From Bacteroidota bacterium (GTDB taxonomy: Bacteria > Bacteroidota > Kryptoniia > Kryptoniales > JAKASW01), in NCBI GenBank assembly GCA_021796055.1, contig JAJYOS010000059.1, forward strand, positions 1 to 14,098: a DNA stretch of 14,098 nucleotides, written 5' to 3'. The notes beneath the pieces were generated by a model that was given only the letters and a program-made list of their open reading frames with translations, was not told where the DNA came from and ran no database searches. Both the position numbers and the translations under genes were made by a program. Positions within the stretch are counted from its first letter, which is position 1. Each line of letters begins with the position of its first letter. Of the stretch, positions 1 through 6,404 are shown in pieces.

Positions 1-27
1 CACGCTATGACATACAGAAGATAATCC

Positions 28-696
28 ATGGCAGTTAAAAAGAAAGTCGGCCAGGTCAAGTACATTGCATCAGGTGTCGATGATTCTCAACGCGGTTCAG
101 CAGGAAGGGTGTTGCGCAACAAGCTGGTTATCGTCAAAATGCGAGAGATGGAGGATGCGGAGCTCGAGGGCTACATAGACGCTGAGGTCGCTTTGAGGAA
201 AGAGATATCTGCTGAACACAGATTTGTCAATGCAGATATCGACCGAATCCATGAGCTGTTCTTAGGCAAGATTTATGATTGGGCTGGCCGGTATAGAGAT
301 GTGAACCTGACAAAAGGAGGGTTCACATTTGCAACGGCTAGGTATATACCTCAGCTCATGACAAACTTTGAAAGAGAGGTGCTCAGCAAGCATACTCCCT
401 GCGTCGGAAAAAATGTCGAGGAGGTTGCCCGCAGCGTAGCTGTGGTTCATGTCGAATTCCTCCTGATTCATCCTTACAGGGAAGGGAACGGGCGGACAGC
501 GAGACTGTTGGCTTCTCTTATGGCTTACCAGGCAGGGTTACCCGGGTTGGATTTCAGCTTCATAGGAAGCCGGGGAAAGGAATTTGAAAATTACGTTGCC
601 GCTATTCAGGCAGGTGTCGACAACAACTACCGTCCGATGACCGCGATAATGAAGCGGGCTATCGACCGCGCTTTGAAGAATGCCCATAAAACTTGA
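28..696 (+). CDS. Fic/Doc-family AMP-transferase (Fic toxin) of a type I R-M locus
   Basis: Predicted cytoplasmic Fic-domain enzyme of 222 residues. The family usually transfers AMP from ATP to a hydroxyl side chain of a target protein. The active-site loop HPYREGNGRTAR is at residues 148-159: catalytic His148, metal-binding acid Glu152, the GNG anion hole and both arginines (156, 159) are present; the usual HPF is HPY. The helix before it (about 126-147) and the upstream flap region fit the fold. I see no inhibitory (S/T)xxxE(G/N) helix inside the protein, so it is neither class II nor class III and should need a separate antitoxin; the small minus-strand ORF at 841-659 carries exactly that motif. 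The 3' ends of the two genes overlap by 38 bp. The upstream ribosome site is weak (AGAAGA at 16-21). The TAA at 22-24 could end a preceding gene, possibly hsdM, but too little is visible. The target is unknown. The Fic call is firm; the link to R-M function is inferred from the hsdS neighbour. Confidence 0.93.
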   Translation: MAVKKKVGQVKYIASGVDDSQRGSAGRVLRNKLVIVKMREMEDAELEGYIDAEVALRKEISAEHRFVNADIDRIHELFLGKIYDWAGRYRDVNLTKGGFTFATARYIPQLMTNFEREVLSKHTPCVGKNVEEVARSVAVVHVEFLLIHPYREGNGRTARLLASLMAYQAGLPGLDFSFIGSRGKEFENYVAAIQAGVDNNYRPMTAIMKRAIDRALKNAHKT

Positions 697-841
697 CAAG
701 AATAGCTTGGGCACGCTTCTTCGCATTCTTGACACCCTCAATTCGTGCGGAGGCTGCAGCGTGATCGATAAGGATTTGTTCGCGAGTCTTAGGGTTGCGA
801 AGAAATTTATTTGTGAAAAGAAGAGATTTGTTCTTATCCAT
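659..841 (-). CDS. Small Fic antitoxin candidate (class I, VbhA-like inhibitory helix), convergent to fic
   Basis: A 60-residue basic protein on the strand opposite to fic. Residues 19-51 look like a long helix, and residues 31-36 read SARIEG, an exact match to the Fic inhibitory motif (S/T)xxxE(G/N), whose Glu (here Glu35) blocks ATP binding in class I antitoxins. The tail (about residues 38-60) is Lys/Arg rich. The ORF converges on fic and overlaps its last 38 bp; known class I antitoxins are normally just upstream of the toxin on the same strand, so this layout is odd. There is no Shine-Dalgarno before the ATG, but TTGAAA-N17-TAGATT lies directly upstream and would start transcription about 3 nt before the ATG, suggesting a leaderless mRNA. 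A plus-strand ORF (680-892) covers the same bases but has no recognisable protein character. The motif is seen; antitoxin function is inferred. Confidence 0.7.
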   Translation of the reverse strand: MDKNKSLLFTNKFLRNPKTREQILIDHAAASARIEGVKNAKKRAQAILVKFYGHSSKRGR

Positions 842-850
842 CGTGACTAC

Positions 851-879
851 AATCTATCTCAAGCGGCGTTTAATTTCAA
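851..879 (-). promoter_or_regulatory. Candidate sigma-70-type promoter for the minus-strand antitoxin
   Basis: Read on the minus strand: TTGAAA (879-874), exactly 17 bp, then TAGATT (856-851). Transcription would start near 844, about 3 nt before the ATG at 841, so the transcript would be essentially leaderless, which fits the missing ribosome binding site. The site fills most of the 47-bp gap between this ATG and the hsdS ATG at 889 on the other strand. The Bacteroidota sigma factor prefers a different consensus, so the match to E. coli-like boxes may be fortuitous. Confidence 0.42.
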
Positions 880-888
880 GTTGAAGAA

Positions 889-2715
889 ATGAAGAACGTG
901 TTTGAAATACATCTTCTCGGCGAGGTTTGCGAAGTAAATCCTCGTGGAACTAATGAGTTACGGCCAGATACGCCAGTAACATTCGTACCTATGTCTGCAG
1001 TCGACGAAATTACTGGGTCAGTAGTTAATGCCGAAGTTAGAACCTACGGCGAAGTGTCAAAGGGGTACACGCCTTTCAGGGAGAATGATATTTTGTTTGC
1101 GAAAATCACTCCCTGCATGGAAAATGGTAAGTGTGCAATTGCGAAGGGATTGAAGAATGGTCAATGATTCGGCTCGACAGAGTTTCATGTCCTGAGAACC
1201 AAAGACAGGGTCATCTCGGAATGGGTTTATTATTTCTTGCGGCAAGAAAAAGTCCGTCAGTTTGCGGCAAATAATATGACTGGTACTGCTGGTCAACAGC
1301 GCGTACCCAAAGGTGTCTTCGATAGATTGAATATTCCTCTTCCTTCTCTTCCCATCCAAAAGCAAATCGCATCCATCTTAGAGAAAGCCGATGCCGCGCG
1401 AGAGAAGCGCAGGCAGGCAAACGAACTCACGGAGCAATTCCTGCAGTCGGCTTTCCTGGAAATGTTCGGCGATCCGGTGACAAATCCGAAGGGATGGGGC
1501 CTGGTTGCGGTCTCTGAAATTTCTTCACATATTTCCAGTGGGAGCACACCTCTTGGTGGCGAATCGACATATCTTTTCGCTGGAATTGATTTCATCAGAA
1601 GTCAAAACGTGTTGATGAATCGGCTTGATCTAATTAACGTCACGCACATTTCAACCCAAGTACACAATAGCATGAAGAGGACCTGGCTAAAGAGCGGAGA
1701 CGTGCTTCTAAATATTACCGGTGCATCAATAGGAAGGGTTGCTTCTTATGAAGGTCCCGATGACGGTGCCAATGTTAACCAGCATGTATGTATAATTAGA
1801 CCAATGCAATCCGTGGTTCTCCCCGAGTATCTTTCTTTCCTAATTTCAATGCCTTCATACCAATCAAAGATATTATCGCGCAATTCAGGGGCAACAAGAC
1901 AAGCGTTCAATTTTAGTCAAGTCCGCTCGTTCAGGATCGCTCTGCCACCCTTGGCCGAGCAGAAGAAGTTTTCGGCTTTGGTGGAAAAGGTCGAGTCGTT
2001 GCGCGCCAAGCAGAGAGAGTCCGAAAAAGAATTGGACAACCTTTTCAACACCCTTATGCAGAAGGCATTCAATGGAGAGTTGGTAAAGGAAACCATAGCG
2101 GTGCCACGACGTTTCAAGCTAAGTCCGACGGATATCCATGTCGGGCTGCTTGGAAAAATAATTATGGCACACGAAGCACGGCCCGAGCATAAGTCGACGC
2201 TCGGACACGTGAAGGGCGAGAAGATATGCCACGTGATCGAAAACTTCCTCGACATCGATCTTGGAAGAGTCCCCAAGCGGATGGCTGCCGGACCTGCGGA
2301 CTTTCCGCATCTTCTCAAAGTCGAATCCCGCGCGGACAAGACCGGAAGATTTCAGACCAGGAGAAGGGAAGGCGCTGAAGGAAGGCTGTACATCGGGAAG
2401 AAGAACCTTGGGCTCTTCCTTCAGGATTTATCCGCCGACCTTGGGGACTTGGAGGAAGAGGTGGACAGAATCATCAGCCTCTTTGTCCCGATGAAAACCG
2501 ACCGCGCAGAAGTTGTGGCGACGGTCTATGCCGCCTGGAATGATCTCTTGCTCGATGGGAAGAATCCAACCGACGATGAGATCGTGACGGAGGCGCGTGA
2601 AAATTGGACTCCGGAGAAACTTCGTATTCCCGCCGAGAGCTTCCAGAAATCGATCGAATGGCTGAGGAGAAACGGGCTTGTGCCGAGGGGCAAGGGGAAG
2701 CATACCGGTCGGTAG
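889..2715 (+). pseudogene. hsdS: Type I restriction-modification specificity subunit HsdS, interrupted by an in-frame TGA
   Basis: HsdS carries the two target-recognition domains that give a type I methylase/nuclease its DNA sequence. The frame runs 609 codons from ATG 889. TRD1 spans residues 1 to about 145 and begins like the family (LGEVCEVNPRGT, FVPMSAVDE). The first conserved spacer repeat is at about 148-196 (PIQKQIASILEKADAAREKRR), TRD2 at about 203-350 (SGSTP, SGDVLLNITGASIG), and the second repeat at about 352-398 (LAEQKKFSALVEKVESLRAK). An extra domain of about 205 residues follows. Codon 93 (1165-1167) is TGA where relatives usually have Gly in a GxGFGSTEF-type motif; the frame continues perfectly after it. 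Products would be a 92-residue TRD1 fragment and possibly a restart at TTG 1237. A single GGA-to-TGA change or a sequencing error would explain it. TGA ends fic, the C1 peptidase and others here, so general recoding is unlikely. The TRDs are AT-rich. Confidence 0.9.
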
Positions 2716-2721
2716 ACCCAA

Positions 2722-2778
2722 CCTCACTCCCCGCCCTGTTCCATCCCTTCATTTGCCCTCCTCCTCCCCCCGCCCGTC
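2722..2778. other. Pyrimidine-rich tract after hsdS (G-rich on the minus strand)
   Basis: Directly after the hsdS stop the plus strand is mostly C and T, with C runs at 2729-2732, 2734-2736, 2745-2747, 2756-2758, 2766-2771 and 2773-2775. On the minus strand these are G runs separated by loops of about 1-8 nt, close to but not strictly meeting the usual G-quadruplex rule. No hairpin plus T-run terminator was seen after hsdS; this tract might serve instead, but that is a guess. Confidence 0.4.
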
Positions 2779-2790
2779 CAAAGATTTTAC

Positions 2791-2819
2791 TTGACATCTC
2801 CGTTCCATCTTATTAAACT
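2791..2819 (+). promoter_or_regulatory. Promoter-like site (TTGACA-N17-TAAACT) with no clear gene downstream
   Basis: A perfect TTGACA at 2791-2796 is followed after 17 bp by TAAACT (2814-2819), in an AT-rich patch amid GC-richer sequence. The next convincing gene begins only at 3770. A transcript from here would cross the 21-bp repeat region. It could be a relic, the promoter of an undetected RNA, or chance. Confidence 0.25.
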
Positions 2820-3020
2820 TACGGAGTCGTCACGATAGCAAATCCCGGCAAGCGGCAAGAGCCGGCACGATGAAGATTCGAGGATAGTCGATGTGTTTCC
2901 CCTGTTGACCGGCGCACTTAAAGGATAGCGACACACCAGCTTTTGTTCCAACCATCCAAAGCACAACCCAATAATCTGAGTCATTCCTATGCGACTATGA
3001 GCCGTATTTCATATACTGCA

Positions 3021-3419
3021 CAATTCGCCACGTTAAGCCGGAAGTTCCCCGGGCGTTTACCGCACCATGGTTTCCGTGCCTTCAAACCCTGCCCTTCCCG
3101 ATTCCCGCACCTGTGTGCCGGAAACCCTGCTGAATGTTACAAAATGTCATCGTATGCCCCCGGATCGGGAACTCATCGCGACAAATACTCCGCTCACAGC
3201 CTCGGAAAGCCTTCTTGCAATCCCGGAATGGAGATTCATCTCCTCAAATACTCCACACATTGCCCTGGAAAGACATCTCAATTTCTATTAAAGGCGTTTC
3301 GGCTCCTTGAATTGAAGATCCGGCGGCTCGGAAAGGGGACTTACTTTCTCGGAATGCCCGCTCATCTCCTCAAAATGAGGATTCTCGTCCGCAAGAGGTT
3401 CAGAACGAAGGACGTGGAG
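3021..3419 (+). repeat. Degenerate 21-bp tandem repeat (about 19 units), reads as heptapeptides
   Basis: Cutting this stretch every 21 bp from 3021 aligns related units. The clearest are at 3168-3377, where successive units read in one frame as GTHRDKY, SAHSLGK, PSCNPGM, EIHLLKY, STHCPGK, TSQFLLK, AFRLLEL, KIRRLGK, GTYFLGM and PAHLLKM. At DNA level many units end in CTCGGAAAG, CTCGGAATG or CTCAAATAC after a central CTCAT or TTCAT. A higher-order period of 63 bp is visible: 3168-3209 against 3231-3272 matches at 30 of 42 bases by hand count. Flanking units (3021-3167 and 3378-3419) are more decayed. The units lie in an open frame from TTG 2943 to TGA 3518, but with no ribosome site. It most resembles an old intergenic minisatellite rather than a protein repeat, though the frame is intact. 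Confidence 0.65.
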
Positions 3420-3769
3420 TTCTACAACCAATACAGGGCAATAAGGGCCGTGAAGGATGTCGGCATAAGGCATAAGAAAACCGACGAACAGCCTGCCGAA
3501 CCTGCGGCTGCAAAGTGACAGCTCCCCGCTGAACAGAGGATCCGGCAGCCCACATGCCTCCTTTCCACGGACTGCCGGCCTCTGGCCGCTGACGGCCGAC
3601 CGCTCAAGCAACCTTGATTTTCTTCGCCCTCTGCCTTAACATCGTGTGTGTCGGGTAACTGTTTTGAGAATCAAACCTTTCTGAGTGAAGCTTAAGACTC
3701 CTTGCTACAACTGATCTTTGAGTGATCAGGTACTGAAACAATTTCGAACCGCAAAGCAAGGAGATCCAT
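3420..3769. other. Gene-free stretch upstream of the TonB-dependent receptor
   Basis: No convincing gene. The open frame that reads through the repeats ends at 3518. A short GC-rich hairpin lies in 3585-3600 (GGCCG-CTGA-CGGCC). Close to the receptor start there is a perfect 6-bp inverted repeat, CTGATC at 3711-3716 and GATCAG at 3724-3729 with a 7-nt loop, about 40 bp before the ATG. It could be an operator or a leader hairpin. No convincing promoter boxes were identified for the receptor. Confidence 0.5.
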
Positions 3770-6136
3770 ATGCGCGCCAGCCTGGGAAAGTCGGCCCGCT
3801 TCTTTTTCCTCGTCGTCACCATAGTTTCGTTGCAGGCTCGCGCGCAGGAGAATCCCGAACCGCTCCGGGGCCATGTGAGCGATGCGAAAACAAATCTGCC
3901 GCTCGCAGGTGTAAACGTCGTTATCCTCCGCACTTTTTCAGGCACGGCAACCGACAGTCTCGGTAATTTCTCTCTGAATATCGGCGCGGGTAATTATACG
4001 ATCCGGTTCAGCCGCGTCGGGTATGAGCCCGCGTCAAGGGAGCTGAACGTCGCCCCCGGAATGAGAATCCCCCTCATCAATATTTCGCTGAAGCCGACCG
4101 CTTATCTTGCCCACGAAGTGACCATAAGCGCCGAACGGCAAACCGCCTCCCCGGGCATTCATAAGATCGAAGAGAAGAATCTTCAGTACATACCGACCGT
4201 CTATTCGGACGTCCTCCGGAGTGTGACAATCCTCCCGGGCGTCTCTTCGGACAACGAGCTGACGAGCGCGTACAACGTGCGGGGGCAGAACTTCGACGCG
4301 AATCTCATCTATCTCGACGGATTTCAGATTTACAGGCCGTACCTCGTCCGGCAGGGCATAGAGGAGAACCAGTCGGCCGTTAATCAGAATATGGTCGGGA
4401 GCCTGGAGTTCTACGATGGCGCGTTCCCGGTGCAATACGGCGATAAGATGTCGTCCGTCCTCGTCGTCAATTACAAGAGGGTCCAGGAGCCGGGGCTCGG
4501 CGGCGAAGTCGATGCCGACCTGCTCAACCTCGGCGCCACGCTGCACGACAGGATAGGTGCATTGAGCTGGGTTGCCGGTTTCCGCTACGCCTATCCCTCG
4601 TCGTTCACGAATGCGCTCCAGACAAAGGGGGCGTATGTGCCGAGGTACATGGATTTCCAGTTCCTCGCCACTGCCACCCTGCCCGGTAACATCAAAACGG
4701 AATTGTTGTTCATGACCGCGAGGAACACGTTCGACTTAACGCCGCGGGACTGGACCGGCGATTTTGCGGTCGACGCATGGTACGCCTTCCGCCGGATCGC
4801 GCTGAAATTTGCAGGCGCCGATAACTACGAGTACGATTCCAACCTCCTCGGACTCAGGCTCACTGCACCCATGGATGAGAACTCGATCCTCTCGGCCTCC
4901 TTCGCCTGCTACTCAGACAAAGAGTCGTACGACGAAAATCTCTCTTACGGCATCTACTATTCCCCAAGTTCATACGATCCACAGGACAGCGTGAGCTATC
5001 TCGGCACGGGTTACGAATTTGCCGGCAACTCGCTCAACATGAACCGGCTTGAATTCAAGACGAACTTCGATTCGCATCACGGAACGCACGACACGAAAGC
5101 CGGAATCACATTGAGAACTTCTCTGATGGACAATTTGCTGAACGAATCGAGCTACTATATACCGCCGCCGGGCCCGTCTTACTTTGCCTACCAGAGACAG
5201 AGGATTAAGTTCAACTCGATATCCGGTTATATCGAGGAGGATGTGATTCCTTCCCGGAATCTCACGTTCAACCTCGGCCTGCGGGCGCTGAAGTATCACT
5301 TCACAAACGAATTCCTCCTCTCGCCCCGTGCCTCCGCGTCGTTCAGGCCCGACACCGCCAATTTGCTGAGCATCGGATGGGGATACTACTACCAGCCGCC
5401 GTACTTCTATGAGACACGCGACAAAACTCCGCAACAGGCAGCGAATCTCCGGTCGCAGCTCGCAATCCAGTACCAGCTCAGATACGAGAGGGCATTTGAG
5501 AATGACACTCACGTGCTGGCTGAAGTCTACTACAAGAGCCTGAGCAGGCAGCTCCCATATTATTACACCAATCAGCTGGAGCTGACATACGGCGACACGA
5601 ACAACTATAACGGATATGCCTACGGTTTCGATCTCCAGTACGAGGGCAAGCTTTCTCAGCGTCTGGATACCTGGATCGGATACGGTTACATGGTCGCCAG
5701 GGACAGGAGGGAAAGCGGACCGTACCAGAGGAGCCTCCTCGATCAGACTCACACCATCAGGATCTTCCTCCAGGATGCGATGCCGGAGCTCCACAATTCG
5801 CAGGCGCATGTCACACTCTTGTTCGGCACCGGTTATAATTATCATCCTATGATGAACGTGACCGGACCCGACGGCACCACTCAAACCGTCCCGGACTTCA
5901 ACCTTGTTTACCCGTACCCGTTTTATTACAGGATAGACATGGGGCTGACCATGAAATTCAACCTGGGTGAGAAGAGAAGTCTGACTCTGAATGTCGACGT
6001 GCTCAATGTGTTCGATAAGAACAACATCGTATCATATTCATGGTACACGATTCCGGGGGAATTCAGTTACCCGTTGGAGGTCCCGAATCTTCTCTCGGCA
6101 AGATTCTTCAACATCGGAGTCAGGGCGGAATTTTAG
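3770..6136 (+). CDS. TonB-dependent outer-membrane receptor with carboxypeptidase-regulatory-like N-domain
   Basis: Outer-membrane active transporter of 788 residues that would import a ligand using TonB/ExbB/ExbD energy. The signal peptide is residues 1-25 (hydrophobic FFFLVVTIVSL, cleavage after ARA). A CarboxypepD_reg-like beta domain spans about 31-108 (LPLAGVNVVI, DSLGNFSLN, FSRVGYEP), as is typical of Bacteroidota receptors. A TonB-box-like EVTISA is at 116-121. The plug is at about 131-235 (NVRGQNFDANLIYLDGF, then EFYDGAFPVQYGD). The rest is a Tyr- and aromatic-rich beta barrel ending RAEF with the C-terminal Phe expected for BAM recognition. AAGGAG at 3758-3763, six bases before the ATG, fixes the start. 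No SusD-like lipoprotein follows, so a classic glycan SusCD pair is not present; the ligand is unknown. The next gene encodes another secreted protein 268 bp downstream. Confidence 0.92.
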   Translation: MRASLGKSARFFFLVVTIVSLQARAQENPEPLRGHVSDAKTNLPLAGVNVVILRTFSGTATDSLGNFSLNIGAGNYTIRFSRVGYEPASRELNVAPGMRIPLINISLKPTAYLAHEVTISAERQTASPGIHKIEEKNLQYIPTVYSDVLRSVTILPGVSSDNELTSAYNVRGQNFDANLIYLDGFQIYRPYLVRQGIEENQSAVNQNMVGSLEFYDGAFPVQYGDKMSSVLVVNYKRVQEPGLGGEVDADLLNLGATLHDRIGALSWVAGFRYAYPSSFTNALQTKGAYVPRYMDFQFLATATLPGNIKTELLFMTARNTFDLTPRDWTGDFAVDAWYAFRRIALKFAGADNYEYDSNLLGLRLTAPMDENSILSASFACYSDKESYDENLSYGIYYSPSSYDPQDSVSYLGTGYEFAGNSLNMNRLEFKTNFDSHHGTHDTKAGITLRTSLMDNLLNESSYYIPPPGPSYFAYQRQRIKFNSISGYIEEDVIPSRNLTFNLGLRALKYHFTNEFLLSPRASASFRPDTANLLSIGWGYYYQPPYFYETRDKTPQQAANLRSQLAIQYQLRYERAFENDTHVLAEVYYKSLSRQLPYYYTNQLELTYGDTNNYNGYAYGFDLQYEGKLSQRLDTWIGYGYMVARDRRESGPYQRSLLDQTHTIRIFLQDAMPELHNSQAHVTLLFGTGYNYHPMMNVTGPDGTTQTVPDFNLVYPYPFYYRIDMGLTMKFNLGEKRSLTLNVDVLNVFDKNNIVSYSWYTIPGEFSYPLEVPNLLSARFFNIGVRAEF

Positions 6137-6142
6137 AAGGAG

Positions 6143-6167
6143 CGGTTGGACTCGCAGAGCCTAACCG
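6143..6167 (+). terminator. Stem-loop just after the receptor gene, possible terminator
   Basis: Starting seven bases after the TAG stop: CGGTT (6143-6147) pairs with AACCG (6163-6167), GG with CC, and CTC (6151-6153) with GAG (6157-6159), with a GCA loop and single bulges at A6150 and T6162. That is ten base pairs. No T-run follows, so intrinsic termination is uncertain; it may only protect the mRNA 3' end. Confidence 0.4.
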
Positions 6168-6295
6168 GCCGCCTTCAGCCCGGGTAATCCATGGCAGTTG
6201 GGGCCGCCCCATACATAACACGTCCATCTGAGCAACCCCTCCTCTGGATTGCGAACAGTCCCCGACGGGTTCCTCAAAGCGTCGGCAGCCGTCTC

Positions 6296-6326
6296 TTGGT
6301 AGAGCCCACGACACTTGTTAATTTTG
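6296..6326 (+). promoter_or_regulatory. Bacteroidota-type promoter candidate (TTG-N20-TAATTTTG) for the 6405 gene
   Basis: TAATTTTG at 6319-6326 matches the Bacteroidota -7 consensus TAnnTTTG exactly, and TTG at 6296-6298 lies 20 bp upstream, within the usual 17-23 spacing for the -33 element. The start would be near 6333, giving a leader of about 70 nt before ATG 6405. A 6-bp inverted repeat (CCGACG 6262-6267, CGTCGG 6280-6285) lies just upstream. Confidence 0.38.
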
Positions 6327-6404
6327 GTGGCGCGAGAATTTGCAGCGCTGAAGGTTGTCGCATGCGGTTCTCTGTTCGGAAAACAAAACCCGGAGGTATC
6401 GGAA

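Noticed and set aside
680..892. Plus-strand 70-codon ORF between fic and hsdS, with ATGA overlap to hsdS
   Set aside because: It has a neat start-stop overlap but no recognisable motif, while the opposite strand over the same bases gives a coherent helical protein with a Fic-inhibition motif and its own promoter. I take it as the shadow.
1165..1167. TGA recoded as glycine (as in SR1/Gracilibacteria code 25)
   Set aside because: TGA clearly ends fic, the 6405 gene and the C1 peptidase in this window, so the code is standard here.
3105..3398. CRISPR array
   Set aside because: Units are contiguous and degenerate with no unique spacers of constant length.
2943..3518. Open frame of 191 codons through the 21-bp repeats
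   Set aside because: TTG start without ribosome site, and its content is mainly the degenerate tandem repeat; the last 35 residues look protein-like but match nothing known. Kept as a repeat, not as a gene.
4970..5884. Minus-strand ORF of 304 codons inside the receptor gene
   Set aside because: Shadow of the TonB-dependent receptor barrel; no protein-like features and no ribosome site noted.
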